Shown here: positions 22,441-35,092 of the stretch, piece after piece
How the letters are laid out: every line of letters begins with the position of its first letter
Numbering within the stretch: the first letter of the stretch is position 1
DNA from: Cannabis sativa
Lineage: Eukaryota; Streptophyta; Magnoliopsida; Rosales; Cannabaceae
Length of the DNA: 64,000 nucleotides
Reading direction: 5' to 3'
Assembly: GCF_029168945.1 (NCBI RefSeq)
Contig: NC_083604.1
Coordinates: 73,982,211 to 74,046,210 of the forward strand
Program-made: the position numbers and the translations under genes
Notes under the pieces: generated by a model
Database searches by the model: none
Told to the model about the DNA's origin: nothing
The model's input: only the letters and a program-made list of their open reading frames with translations

Positions 22441-24383
22441 TAGTTGGTATCCAGATTCAGGAGCAACTCATCATCTCACACCACATGCTCGAAATCCAAA
22501 CAACACCACTGACTACTATGGTGATCAACATGATACTCATGGGTGTGGTGGAACAAGTTTTCCTATCAAAACTATTGGTCAAAGTTCCTTTCTATCTCCA
22601 TTTCATTCACAGAAACTTACTCTCCAAAACTTACTTCATGTGCCTTTAATTATAAAATATCTTCTTTGTGTATAAAAAATTTACACTGACAACAATGTTT
22701 CTTTTGAATTTTTTTCTCTGCATTGTTGTGTTAAAGACCTTGATACTAAGAAGATGTTGCTGATTGGGAAGCTTGACCATGGCCTATACAAATTTGATCC
22801 TCTTCCATTTCAATCCAGCACTACTACCAAACATAATATTTTAAATTCTTCATGTATTCCACAATACACTACTTGTTCATAATTTACAGTTTTCATTGTG
22901 GCTTAACAGGTTAGGACATCCCATAACCAAGATAGTTTAAAGTGCATTAAATTCTTATAATATCAAAATAAGCAATAAAATTAATTATAGTTTTTCTAAT
23001 CTCTATGATGCTTGTTGCTTAGGCAAAAATCATATGATTCATTTCTCTAACTCAAATACAATTTACACTGAACCATTACAATTATTGTACTCTGATCTAT
23101 GGGGTCCTGCCCAGTCAATTCTTTCAGTGGTTATAAATATTATATATATATCAATTTTGTAGATGCTTATGCTAGGCACACATATATGTTGAGAACTAAA
23201 TGTGAAGCCTTACCAACTTTTACCACCTTTAAAACTCAAGTAGAACTTCTGTTGGGATATAGAATTAAAACCATACAATCTGGTTGGGGGCGAACATCAA
23301 GCCTTAACTAGCTTGCTGTAATAATGTGGCATTTTACGCGAAGTATCTTGTCCCTACACTCATGAACAAAATGGTGTTGCTGAACGAAAATATAAACACA
23401 TAGTTAAGAGTGGCCTAACCTTACTTGCTTAAGCATCTCTCCCTCTTAAGTACTAGGATGAAGCTTATAGAGTTATTGTTTTCTTAATAAACAAAATGCC
23501 TACACCCAAGCTTGCCTATAAGTCTCCTTTTGAAGTTTTATTCCACACCAAATCTGATTACACATCTCTTAGAGTCTTTGGATGCCTCTGTTATCTTAAT
23601 CTAAGACCCTACAATATAATAAAACTTCAATACAAATATATTCCATGTGTGTTCCTTGGGCATAGCGTATCTCACAAGGGTTGCAAATGCCTATAAAGAT
23701 GGTAAGTTGTACACTTCATGAAATGTTCTGTTTGATGAACATGTTTTTCTCTTCTCTATTGCAGCATCCAAATCCCTGTCATCATCATCTGCAACTCATA
23801 CTTCCACTCCTGTATCTCTTCCTACAGTTGTGTCTCAGCCTATCATCAATTTACCTCCTATCACACCTGCTATGTCTTTTGCTCCTACTTCCCATTCTAA
23901 ATCTCATTTCAGTCAATCCACATCTGAACCAACTTATATTTCCCCATCTCCTACAACTCCAAATACATCCATCCCTTCCTCATCTACATCACCTCCTGGG
24001 TCTACTTCCCATTGGTTTAGCAAACAATTACCTTTACTCTTCCCAACAACACAACTAATATATCTAATCCTATTTCTAGTGATGATAATTGTAAGTTAGT
24101 GGATAATGCTCACCATATGCAGACTAGAGCAAAGAAGATCAGGAAACCTAAAGCTCTCATGGCATCTCTCAATCCTCTTTCTGTCAAGAGTGTAATGCAA
24201 GATGTCAAATGGTTCAATGAAATGGACAATGAGTTTCATGCTCTTATTAAGAATAAAACTTCAAAATTTATTCATTTGCCCTCTAACAGAACTCTTATAA
24301 GTTGTAAATTGGTCTACATAGTCAAAGAAGATGCTAAAGGTAATGTTAAGTATAAGGACATGTTAGTAGTCAAAGGTTTTTAG
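22441..24383 (+). pseudogene. Copia protease-integrase-early RT relic
   Basis: Protease: NSWYPDSGATHHLT with active-site DSG at about 22455. Integrase: LYSDLWGPAQS and YIYFVDAYARHTYM-like frames at 23090-23200, then EQNGVAERK-like sequence at about 23365 and SPFEVLFHTKSDYTSLRVFG at 23520-23580. A Ser/Pro/Thr-rich linker lies at 23760-24100. The reverse transcriptase then begins at 24120-24383 with WFNEMDNEFHALIKNKTS and KLVYIVKEDAKGNVKYKDML, ending VVKGF at a TAG next to the inserted LTR. Many stops and shifts are present. Several open frames in the linker are frame shadows. Confidence 0.85.
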
Positions 24384-24391
24384 CAACAAAC

Positions 24392-25728
24392 TGTTGTGGT
24401 AATTTGCACAGATAAGTGTACATATTGTTAACAAGTAATAAATTCACCAGGAGTGAGGTCGATCCCACAAGAATTGTAGTTATGTACTTTAGAATTAAAT
24501 CTTTACTTCTATTTGGCTATATTAAATCTAAGCGAAAATTAAACTAGAAAACAAGAAAAACAGTGAAAAATAAAGAGCAAGTAAGGAAAATAACAATGAT
24601 TAAAGTTAGGGCTTCGATTTCAATTGTATCTATTGATTATGGCCTAATATGATTATCTTCCTGTTACCAATTTCTATGCAATAGCAGGTTTACTAAGGTA
24701 ATTTATAGTCTTCTCAGATATATAAACCTCAATTACATGCAAATTTTCTACTCTCGTGATAAATTAAACATGCAACATGCATTAAACACAGAAACCCTAT
24801 AAGCTATCTAAACCATACAGGTACTCTCAACCTATATCGAAATTCATTTCTATTTCACTATAGCATAATTGACACTCACTTCTCAAATCTCGCATCAAAA
24901 TCATAGACATTTAATTAGTGATCAGGCAATTAAAAGTAATTAAGTACGAATGAAATAGAATACATAGAACTTGAGGGAAAATAAATCATATTAAAACCAT
25001 AAAACAATGTCAAACAATCTCCATCTAGACCCTAATTAAGTGTTTAGCTACTCATGTTTATGAAAGAAAAATCACACATATTAACTTAAGAAAATAGAAG
25101 AAAATAGAGAAGAAAAGAATGCTGAAAACCCTTTGAAGAATGCCTCCAGTATTGACTTCGGTCTCTGAAATTCGTACTCCTTTGTCTGCTATTTTTTTCC
25201 TTCTGAATTGCTTGACTGAAATCAACTCCAGTTCATTCTTTATATAGGCATTGAGGGCCTAAAAAGATAAAAAAGCGCACATGTTTAAATTCTTATTCAA
25301 ATTTGAATTGAGAAACTACCAAAAACCCACGTGATGGAAAAATATGATTTTTGCTGTAGAAAGAGGGGCGGGCCGTGGCGCCTACTATGCTGGGTCGCAG
25401 CCCCTGTGGCTTCACTGTGAGATAATTTTGATTTTCAACTAAGCGGGCCGCGGCACACCCATTGTTGGGCCACGACCCGTGTGCTCCAATATCCACGTTT
25501 TCCACGCGTAATATCTTTTTTTTTTTTCTCCAGGCAGGATTCCGATTTTTCCCATTGATATTTTTTGCAATCTTTTATCTTTTTTTTGCTGATATTTTTC
25601 AAATCTTCATCTATTTTAAATCTACAAAAATAAAAGATAACAAGTATAAAAATGTGTCAAACACGAGTAAAACTAAACTAAAAATATATTAAAATAAAAT
25701 TAAATTAAATACTAAAAATAACCTAACA
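24392..25728 (-). mobile_element. Solo LTR inserted in Copia RT, CAAAC target duplication
   Basis: Starts TGTTGTGGTAATTTGCACAG and ends ATAACCTAACA. CAAAC flanks it exactly at 24387-24391 and 25729-25733. The Copia frame QQT..FDYHKTF resumes right after it. A minus-strand TATATAAAGAATG near 25240 supports minus orientation. A GC-rich block at 25365-25480 contains GGGCCGTGGCGCC, GGGCCGCGG and GGGCCACGACCC in an otherwise AT-rich LTR, paralleling the block in the 20901 insert. Confidence 0.9.
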
Positions 25729-25773
25729 CAAACAGAGTTTGACTACCACAAAACCTTTAGTATAGTTGTTAAG

Positions 25774-26341
25774 CAGGCCCGACCCAAGGATGGGGAAACC
25801 GGGGCCTAGGCCCCAAGCCCCCTAAATTTGGGAGCCCAAAATGAACCCAAAAATAAAAATTAGTAGATATAATATGCAGAGAAAATATAATATATACAAA
25901 TGTAATGCTATTATTTCACCATGATGGAAGTAGATATCTAGTAAGTAGTGTAATTATTCGCTTGTGTTGAGTTCGAAACTTAACTGAGACAAAATCTTAT
26001 TTTGCTTTTATAATTTTAAAATCCAAAGATTTTTATATATAAAATGCTAGATAACATGGACCACGATATATAAATATTAGTAAAGAAACATGCAATGTAC
26101 AATAAATCATTAAATTTAGAAATGTTTTTAATAATAATACAAATTTTGTAGAGTAATTAATATATTATATAAAATTATGCAGTATAAGTAATTTAAACTA
26201 TTGACTGAACATTTATTATTAGTAATTATAAACATCCTTAATTAATTAAATATCAAACTGATATTCTATCAAATTTAATTATAAAAAAGGGCCTCGTTTT
26301 AATTTTTACCCTATGCCCCTCACTTGCTTGAGACGATCTTA
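25774..26341. mobile_element. hAT-like non-autonomous element, 568 bp
   Basis: TTGTTAAG occurs exactly at 25766-25773 and 26342-26349, an 8-bp target duplication. The left end reads CAGGCCCGACCCAAGG and continues into CCGGGGCCTAGGCCCC. The right end is degenerate (GAGACGATCTTA). The Copia RT frame FSIVVK / KHVNIKVILTI joins across it. Such CAGGGCCGGCCC-like ends are known from plant hAT elements. No transposase is present. Confidence 0.8.
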
Positions 26342-27946
26342 TTGTTAAGCATGTCAATATTAAAGTCATTCTTACCATTGTTTATAAGAATATTTTATTT
26401 AAGGAAATATATTTCTATTTAAAGAAATCACTACTATAAAATTGGGCTTTAGAGGCGGTTTTTAAGGGCTTTCAGCGTCGGTATTGGCAAAATTCACTAC
26501 CGACGCTGTTCCGGGTGACGCTAAAGGGTTAAAAACAACCGACGCCATATGACCCCTATGGCGTCGATTATTTCATAATAACCGACGCCATAGGGGTCCT
26601 ATGGTTTTTTTTTTTCAGCTTCCAATTTTGTATTTTAGCATAATTTATATATATATTATTTTATTATTAATATAATTAAATTAAGTATAAATTATATATA
26701 ATAACCATAAATACAAATTAAATTGAAAAGTTGAATAAATACACATCTACATTACTCTAAGTGTTTGTATATTAGCTATCTTTTTAATAATATTTTATAT
26801 TATGTGTTTGTATTTTTGTAGTATATTAGTATATTTTTATAATTTTTTTTAATATATTAGTATCATTTTTGTAGTATTGTATTTTTATAGATAAAGGGTT
26901 AAAATTTGCATGAAATTTTTTGAAAATGTTGAACATTATTAATAACTTTTGATCGAGTTGTTCGCTTGAGGCGATTTTTTTTTTTTGAACTTGGGTATTT
27001 TTTGTGTTTTATTTTGCTATTTTACTTAACATAAACTAATAGAATTCTTATTTTAAGTATTAGAATCAATGTTTATAATGTATTTGTTAATTCTATTGTG
27101 TTTTGGTATATTGGTAAAAACTTATCAATCTATCATTTTGGTCACAAGTTCAAATCCCAATATAGACCTTTTTTGTATTTTTTTTATAGCTTACTATATC
27201 TATTCTTAGCACTCAACAATATATATTCTATGTATTACATCAATATTATTCTAAAATTACTCTAAGCATTTAAAGATTATCTAAATATATATGAAAAATA
27301 TTCTTATAAAAGTAGGTTAAAGAAAGTATACCTTATACCAAAAATTATGTACTTGTCTTCCGATAAAGTCACTTTCGATAAAATCCTAACAACCAAGTTT
27401 AAGAGAAATTAAAATCAAATATTGTCCTAATTTTACTGAAATTTCGGCAGCATAACGACTATAATTGAACGTTTCCGAAAAATTCAAACCTATTAATAAC
27501 AACAAAACACAATTCAAAACAATATGAAATAATCACAACAACATTTAGCAATATAAAAATTTACCACCCATTCGACTGCAGTACATGTATTTACAGAACC
27601 TACTTCACTAAGGATGAATATTGAAGATATTCAAACTCATCTAACATGCATATTATTTCACCCATCGATCCGGCGCATTACAATATATTACAGAACCTAC
27701 TTCACTACAGATGAATATTTAAGATATTCAAACTCTACTAAGCATTCATAATTAATTTATAATAAAATTTAGTGAGTGTATACCTCGAGCTATCTAGAAA
27801 CCGATCAATACCAAATAAGTCAGATCCTTGCAAATTGACCTCACAACCTACAACATAAAGAAATACTACAAAATTACAAATTTTTTTATTTAGCTACTTA
27901 CTAGTTATATAATTTATGAGTATTTAGTTACTAACTAGTTAATTTA

Positions 27947-28650
27947 CACTACAAGAAATCTGATCTTTACCTACAAATATTTTACCTACAATTAAATATT
28001 TGTATATAAAAGGTATATTTAGCTACTAGTATTTATTGGTACTAATTATTGGTTGGCATATATAAGTCAAATCTCATTAAACTTTCCGAATATAATTGCT
28101 ACAAATAAATTGTGTAGGTGTAGAGTTTTACAAACATATATTTTATGGAGAAAGTCTCGTTTCCCACTTTTATTTCATTTTATAATTTTATTAAAAATTA
28201 AATGATGATGTGTATGCGTATGTGTCAAAATTTATCCAAATGTCAATATGTAAACCCTACATACATGGAAAATTTTACTTAATATATTATATTGATAAAA
28301 TAAAGGATACAAAAAATACCTAGGGTTTTTTAACATCATCACTAACACTCAGCCGCCTCTATCTCTATGTTTCTCACATTTGCAACTTTCCCCTTCTTCG
28401 TGTCTATCAAGTAGCAGCTCCCTTCTTTCTCTTCGTTCTCTCTATTGTTGGTAAGCTTTGTTAATTTTAAACTTCTTAATTTGTTTCAGTTTGATTTTTT
28501 AGATATTCTAAACCTTGAACCCACGACTCTTTGTTCATCATCGACGAGACCTCCATTGAAAAGATCTTAAGTCTCTGCCTATATTTCGCTGCAGCAAGCC
28601 TCTCTCTTCACATTAGTTTAAGCTCAATTCGATTTCCCTCTCTTCAGTAA

Positions 28651-28708
<58 letters not shown>

Positions 28709-30660
28709 GTTTCTCTCTATTTTCCTGAATCTTTCCCTTTATCTTGAGTCAGATCATCCTTTAAACCATCTTTCAATTTTTCTTTCGATTTCAATATATA
28801 TATAATATTTCTATTTTATTTGCTCTATGTTTCGATCAACGAACTTTAAAGTCTCTTCTATTTTATTAATTTTATCGAATGTATTATATATTGTCTCAGA
28901 GTTTTGTATATAATTCATTGAATCTTGTAAAAACTTTATTGAATTTTTGTAATCTTTTATGTGTAACTAGTAATGCTAGAGATGCTTGAGCCTCTTTTGT
29001 CTCTAATATTTGTTATATACTATTATATATTTGATGATCTTGTGAATAATTGCTCAATGCATTTTCCTGTTGTATTCATTTTAGGCCCCAATGATTTTGG
29101 AAAAAATTAAGAACAACCTATCTACACACAGGTTAATTTTATAATACAAATTGGTATATATATAATATTCTTTTTGCGATAGGGTTTGATTAGTTACTTA
29201 GATAATTTAATTTGTATTGAAGATGAACTAATTATGGTTGATGAGGCATAAAGTATAATGTCCAAACAACGATTTGTATAGGTACCTATAACATTGAATT
29301 GAATAATGAATAAATATTCTGAAGAACTTGAGAAATTTTGGCAATCATTAACCAAGATTGAAATGCTATTTGTCAACTTTTCTGTCTCAAGTTAGCTAAT
29401 TTCCCTAATGTTGTTATTAATTAAATTGTATATAAATAAAAATATTGGCCGTTTGACTTGCTTCCATTTTGAAATTTTGGAATTCTATGATTGTAAATCA
29501 TAGCATTACAATATATATTTAAAATTCCTAATATGCTACTTGTACACTTTTCTTAACATAGTTTTGGCACATTATTGCTTGCCATCATATTGCAAGTATA
29601 CAAACTAGAATTATTATCCAAATTTATATGCCATGGATACATGACTTTAATTGTAAGAAATTGTGATATCACCCTTATTGTTTTTAATTAGTTGCTACAA
29701 AAATTACTACTCCAATATATTCTAGTTTTAGTTGTGGGACGATTATTTAATGAAATTGGTAATATAATTTTGATCAACTCATACTACCCAATCTTTGAAC
29801 AAAGCGAGAACAGTTGCTACCATATTTTACTATTAATGTCATATTTTTTGTAATTTTATTGACTTTAAGATATGTCTAAATAATTTTTCTTGTCTTATAC
29901 TTTTAGCACTTGCCATATGGAACAACTCTTGAAGACATCAAGAAAATGATTTAATTAGAAGGCTCTTCGCCAAAACCATCATCAAGATTGTTCTTCAGCT
30001 TTATGTTGCAATCATGTCTTTCATCAAGCAATCAAGCATTTCAAGATAGGAGGAGACAATTTAGATATGAAAAAAAGAAAAAGAAGGGAAAGAAATTTTT
30101 TTCTTCCCAAAATGTGTTTCAGTTTTGTAAAATAGAGTTATGTTAGGATATTAATCAATATTGGTGTCAGATTTGTAATTGAAATTACATTGAAATAAAT
30201 TAATGTATATTTTATAATTAAATTTGGTCTGCTTTATTTTTTTTTTTTAAAAAAATAATATTATATAATTTTAAAAAATTTATTAAAATAATAAGATACT
30301 AGCAAACTTGTTATGTGAACCATTCAATGGGTGACACGTGGTAAAATTATTAAATACCATATTGGTTGGCCAAATAAATTTGACACGTGGACAAGTAAAA
30401 ATGTTTCATGTTTTGTCCTATGTGGCTGCCACATAAGATGACATGTGATTGTATACATCATTTGCTTAATCATCATTGTAGGGTCCACCATATAAGTTAC
30501 CTACAAATAAGAATAATTGTAGGTATAGATCTTTCTCCACAATCTTTTACCTACAATTATAAATTATTTGTTTATTTGTAGGTAAAGTTGCTTACCTACA
30601 ATTAGATAATTTTTACCTACAATTACAGTATGTAGGTAAAGAACCTATTTTCTTGTAGTG
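27947..30660. mobile_element. CACTA transposon, 2.7 kb, nested in the larger one
   Basis: The ends are CACTACAAGAAATCTGATC on the left and, in reverse complement, CACTACAAGAAAATAGGTTC on the right. TTA duplications lie at 27944-27946 and 30661-30663. Subterminal TACCTACAATTA/TAATTGTAGGTA words are dense in the last 160 bp and present at the left end. The interior has a leader-like region with CTAGGGTTTTT, a (CT)n run and intron-like DNA, perhaps a captured gene leader, but no recognisable protein. No transposase is present. Confidence 0.92.
28653..28704. repeat. (CT)26 microsatellite
   Basis: An uninterrupted CT run inside the nested CACTA element, in a pyrimidine-rich leader-like context. 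Confidence 0.95.
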
Positions 30661-32719
30661 TTATTACTAACTAGTTAAAAATACATGAATAGAATGAAAA
30701 TTAGTAACTTGTTAAGTAGTTGTAATTAACTATCTACTAGCTACTAAAAAAAATAAAAACACATGAATAAAATTGAAAATAGAAAAAAAATTGATACAAA
30801 ATAGAGTTAATTTTTAAACTTTTGTTTCTAAACTAATTTTTTAGAAAATAATTTCTAAACTTTTATTTTAATACTCTCTTATCTCATTCTCATTCACAAT
30901 ATTTAACAAAACTATTAGTTTAAAATACTCAATATATACATATACAATATATAAAATACTCTCCTATTTATCTCATTTCTCATTCACAATATATACACAC
31001 ACAATACATATTCAATACAACACAAAATACATACATATATACTCTCCTATATCAAATTTTTCATTCACAATATATATACACACAATACATTTCTCATTCA
31101 CAATATATACACACAATACATATTTAATAATATAGAAAAACCCTAAAAAAATTTATAAAATAAAAAATAAAGCAATGTACAGTAATAAAATTAGTAGAAA
31201 TTAGATTTATACCTTAATAGACGTTGAAATACAATGTTTTCTCCACTAAAAACGGTGGCCGGAGGTAGAACCACCACCACCACTACCTCTACCTTCGGTT
31301 TACCCTAAAAAATGAGGAAAAATGTGATCTTTTCAGGTATATAGTTTTAGGTATGAAAAATAGAAGATTTAGAATCAAAAATGAGCTAAAATGGTGAAAA
31401 AATGGTGAAATGGGGGTGGTTTTTCGTGGTGGTTGGCGGAGAGGGTTTGGGGTTCTCTGGTTTGGGGGTTTCTGGGTTGGCTGGTCGAATGAGGAAGATG
31501 ATGGGCTGGGCTAGGGTTATAAACCCTTTAGGCGTCAGTTTTTTTTAGAAATAACCGACGCCATAGGGGGGACACCCTATGGCGTCGGTTATTTCCAAAA
31601 AACTGACGCCGTAGGTGGTGTCAAAATCCCTTCCAAAAAATTCCAACCCTATGACGTCGGTTCTTTAATATTTGCTGAAAAAAAGTGCCTCTAAAAGCTT
31701 GGTTTGTAGTAGTGAATAAATTTCTATTTAAAGAAATAAATAAATAAATGATTTTCTGATAAATGAATATTTTATATTCATTGAATCTGGACAAAATCAA
31801 TTATGTAATATTCTATATATGGTCAGATTTTATATTCATTACCTGATTTGATTTCCTGAATTAATTGTCAAAATATTTTGACAATTAATGTGACGCAGAT
31901 ACTGATGGAGTATTTCACCTATATTTCTCGGTCTCCAAGCTCCTCACTCATTCTGTTCATAGCAACAAATTCCATCTAAAGAGAGTTGAGAGAGCGAGGA
32001 AGCCCGATTACCCACATCAATCGGTTTCTTTTGCAGATCAAGCTTATGTGGGACTAAAGCTCAAAGATTCAATGGCTGGAGGTATTTCGATCCTATATTC
32101 ATATTGTGTATATGTTCATTTATTCCGCATGTTATATACATATATATGTTTCAGTTTATACATAATAAATGTCTAACATTGTCATCACAAATCACTTGAC
32201 ACGAGGCAACTAGATGTTGATAATGCATTCTTAAATGGAGACTTACAGGAGAAAATTTACATGGTCCAACCATCAAATTTTGTAAATGAACAATTTAAAA
32301 TTCAACCCATGTTTGCAAGCTGTCTAAGGCCTTATATGAATTAAAAGAGGCCCGTAGAGCATGGTTTGATAAGCTATATGTAGTCCTTTTCAATCTTGGA
32401 TTTTCCTCTGCTTAAACTGATCATTCATTGTTTATAAAAATCTTTTCTACTAGTTGTTTGTATGTTTTAATTTATATGGATGACATATTAATAAATGGTA
32501 ATTATTCTTCTCAAGTCTCCAATATTTTCACTGCTTTGAGCACAAAGTTTTCCGTTAAAGACCTTCACAACTTAAACTACTTTCTCGGCATCCAAGTTGT
32601 TCCAACAGCTACTGGTCTCATGTTGTCTTAGCAAAAGTATCTTCAAGACTTACTTTGTGATGCTCAAATGCAAGGTGTCAAAATAAAGAATTCTCCAATG
32701 TATTCAGGGTAGAGATTAT

Positions 32720-33694
32720 CTTAATATGGAAGTGATCCAGTAACAATCCATTGTAGGTACTCTACAGTATGCCTCAATCATTTGACCAAACATTGTCTTT
32801 AGTATGAATAAGGTGTAGTCAGTTCATACACAATCCTCTCCAATCACACTAGATTTCTATCAAACGAATACTAAGATACTTGGCTGGAACATTGGACTAT
32901 GGACTGCATCTCACCAAGGCCTCCTCTTTTGATCTTCAAGCTTATTGTGATGCTGACTGGTATGACGAACTAGATGACAAAAGATCAACAACTGGTTTCT
33001 GCATTTTTTTTGGCTCCAATCTTATTACTTAGCAGTCCAAGAAACAAACAACCATTTCCAGATCTTCTTCGAAGACAAAGTTTAGAACCCTTGTTGCAGT
33101 AGTCACTGAACTCACTTGGTTGCAATCCCTTCTTTTTGAACTCAAAATTTAGATATCTTCACCTCCATCTGTCTGGTGTGACAATCTAAGCTCAGTTATG
33201 ATGACTGCCAATCTAGTACTCATGATGCTCAGTGGCGTACTTAGGATTTAAAGTGAGGGGGCGTATTTTTTATTTTTTTTTGTAAGGAAAGGGCAAAAGT
33301 AAACTTAAAAAGAAAAAAAAAATACTCTTGGTGGGATTTGAACCCTTGAGCTAAATATTATGTTTATAAATATCATCTTTTTATTACAAATGTATGTCGT
33401 AACTAACTAAAATGTAAATATATTTTTTTCCTTAATTTTTATTTCAGGGGGCGACTATCCCGCCTTGTTTCTATGTGGGTCCGCCCTTGTTCATGCTTGC
33501 ACTAAGCATATTGAAATAGACCTCTACTTTGTTTGGGACAAGGTTCTCCATAAGCTAATTCAAGTCAATTATCATGTTCCCTTTGAACATTAAATTGTAG
33601 ATGGTCTAACTAAGCCTATTTCTAACAACATGTTCTCTATTCTCAGAGACAAACTTAGTGTTGTTTGTGCTCCCACATTGAGTTTGAATGGAGC
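32720..33694 (+). pseudogene. Copia RNase H relic, interrupted by a hAT-like MITE
   Basis: Frames at 32930-33220 give AYCDADWYDELDDKRSTTGF, then SKKQTTISRSSSKTKFRTLV and ELTWLQSLLFEL. After the MITE, 33497-33660 gives TKHIEIDLYFVWDKV and DGLTKPISNNMF. These are the CDADW, SRSSxExEYRAL and ARTKHIEID motifs of the Copia RNase H/C-terminal region. Stops are present. A polypurine-like GAGTTTGAATGGAGC precedes the 3' LTR. Confidence 0.88.
33230..33489. mobile_element. hAT-like MITE, 260 bp, in Copia RNase H
   Basis: The left end CAGTGGCGTACTTAGGATTT and the right end in reverse complement CAAGGGCGGACCCACAT resemble the CAGGGGCGGA-type ends of plant hAT elements. The flanks ATGATGCT and TTCATGCT are a degenerate 8-bp duplication, and the Copia frame resumes with HA.TKHIEID. 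It contains a (T)n tract and GGGGGCG near both ends. Confidence 0.75.
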
Positions 33695-33924
33695 TATTAG
33701 AGAATCCTAGCCTAGGCTTGTTTACTTTGCTTAGTATTCTGTTATAAGTAACTAGTTAAGAGGTTAATTAGTTAGTAGTTATAATTTCTAACTGTCTAAC
33801 TAACTTTAAGGCAGCTGGCTTAGATGACTCTTTAAGTTTTCAATTCTTGTATATAAAGCCTCTATAATTGTCTTTCTTAATTAATCAAATTATTATTAAG
33901 TTATTTTTCTCTAAAAACTCTACA
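33695..33924 (+). repeat. 3' LTR of the old Copia element
   Basis: Begins TATTAGAGAATCC (TG mutated to TA) and ends AAAAACTCTACA. It aligns with 20190-20422 with many differences. Confidence 0.88.
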
Positions 33925-35092
33925 ATTATTATTTTATTTTATGCGCGTGTAAAATAAATTATTTGAATGCTGCTTTTTATATTGTAAATTATTCTGAAAT
34001 TCTCAGCATTTTGAAAAATATATCTCAAATAACTATAACGTGCACAAATACGAGAAAAAAAATGGGCTAATTTTTTTTTTTTTTTTCTAAATGTCAAAAC
34101 AGTGGAGAGTACATTGGAAAAGCACTCTATATATTTATACATTTATCCCTATTGATTTTATATATATATAAAAATAAATTATAATGATATCATGATATAA
34201 ATATTTTTTATTAGGGTATAGATCGTAGTCCCTCTCTCGAACTAATCCCAGTCAATATTAGAGTAATTAATGTATAATAAATATTATTATTTTTATATAA
34301 ATAAAATATCCATATGTATAGTTTGGAAGATAACATAGTTCTATCCACCATTATATATATTATAATCTTCTCAGTTTGGTGATCTCGTCTCTTGAATTCA
34401 AATATTGAGATAACCTAATTAATTGCATGTGTATGTGTGTAAGCTTTATTAATTTATTTAATTAGTGGGTCTAACTGCTTACTTACCTTAGTTAATAATA
34501 ATTTTCGCTTAAAAAAATACAAAAAAAAATTGAAAACACATCGATAATAAATTGGGTCAACGGCCACCACTAGTTTTAATGGTAATAATTCTATAAATAC
34601 ATGTTGTGTAATAAGAATAGAAAAAGGGAATATATTAATATATATATAGCAAATTTGTGGTATGACTTAGCATAAATTTTGTACCGTTAAAAAAACTTTT
34701 TCCACTATTAATTTTAGATAATATAATTATTAAAACTTTATACATGTTATAATAATATTTAATATTTAATAATAATATTTAATTATATATTTATTTTGAA
34801 AAAATAAAATAATATTAATAATTAAAAAATTTATTAATTTTAAATGTAAATTATAATTATTTTTTTAGTTAATATATATTGTTTTTATAAAAATAGTAAT
34901 TTTGAAAAAAATAAAATTAATTACTTACGAATTTCGCTGTCAATTTTTTTCATATTAATATTTAACTATAATAAAATTAATTACTTAAGTACTTTCACAT
35001 CAGCTTGGACTACTCACTATTAGTGCAAAGCTCAAGATAAAAATAATTTATTAACAGAAATAATGACAATAAAATTGAGCACTGGACAAAAC
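33925..35092. other. AT-rich intergenic DNA
   Basis: No exons, terminal repeats or RNA genes were recognised. It contains long A/T runs and TA-rich patches. Confidence 0.5.

Larger units (their letters stand above)
26429..31714. mobile_element. CACTA transposon, 5.3 kb, non-autonomous
   Basis: The left end is CACTACTATAAAATTGGGC then TTTAGAGGC. The right end in reverse complement is CACTACTACAAACCAAGC then TTTTAGAGGC. AAT flanks both sides (26426-26428, 31715-31717), the 3-bp duplication expected for CACTA elements. Subterminal copies of ACCGACGCCATAGGGG and its complement occur at both ends. No transposase remains. Interior 26600-27946 and 30661-31240 is AT-rich without exons. A GC-richer stretch at 31250-31510 may be a captured 5' leader. 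A second CACTA element sits inside. Confidence 0.92.
26381..32176. mobile_element. LTR-like insert (~0.5 kb) carrying a CACTA element
   Basis: CATTG is repeated exactly at 26376-26380 and 32177-32181 and the Copia frame closes when one copy is removed, so this is a genuine insertion. Without the CACTA element it is about 0.5 kb: 26381-26428 plus 31718-32176. Its inner edges show TGTTTATAAG on the left and CTAACA on the right, suggestive of a solo LTR. However, the TG and CA overlap the repeated CATTG, so the class is not certain. The right part has leader-like sequence (AGAGAGTTGAGAGAGCGAGG). Confidence 0.6.
26350..32720 (+). pseudogene. Copia reverse transcriptase relic, split
   Basis: After the hAT insert the frame HVNIKVILTI runs to 26380. 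It resumes at 32182 with ITNH, then RQLDVDNAFLNGDLQEKIYM, and later LIYMDDILINGNYSSQVSNI (the YMDD-type polymerase motif) and DLHNLNYFLGIQVVPTATG. All of 26381-32176 is younger insertion. Frameshifts between these blocks and stops such as the TAG at about 32629 show it is inactive. Confidence 0.85.
20190..33924 (+). mobile_element. Old Copia retrotransposon split by nested insertions
   Basis: The 5' LTR is 20190-20422 and the 3' LTR 33695-33924 (about 230 bp). A primer-binding site follows the 5' LTR, and gag, protease, integrase, RT and RNase H relics lie in order between them. Removing the insertions listed separately (20901-22107, 24392-25728, 25774-26341, 26381-32176, 33230-33489) leaves roughly 4.5 kb, the usual size for a small Copia element. 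The LTRs differ at many positions and the coding frame is broken throughout, so the element is old. No target duplication is evident: flanks are ATGAC on the left and ATTAT on the right. Confidence 0.9.

Noticed and set aside
23681..24099. Two overlapping open frames rich in Leu/His or Ser/Thr/Pro
   Set aside because: Both are readings of the linker between Copia integrase and RT; neither is a separate gene.
24387..25733. Same CAAAC target duplication as the solo LTR at 9256-11153
   Set aside because: The two LTRs belong to different families and the sites are unrelated; a shared 5-mer is coincidence.
28310..30130. A captured host gene inside the nested CACTA element
   Set aside because: The leader-like (CT)n region and telo-box-like CTAGGGTTTTT are suggestive, but no exon could be matched to a protein family.
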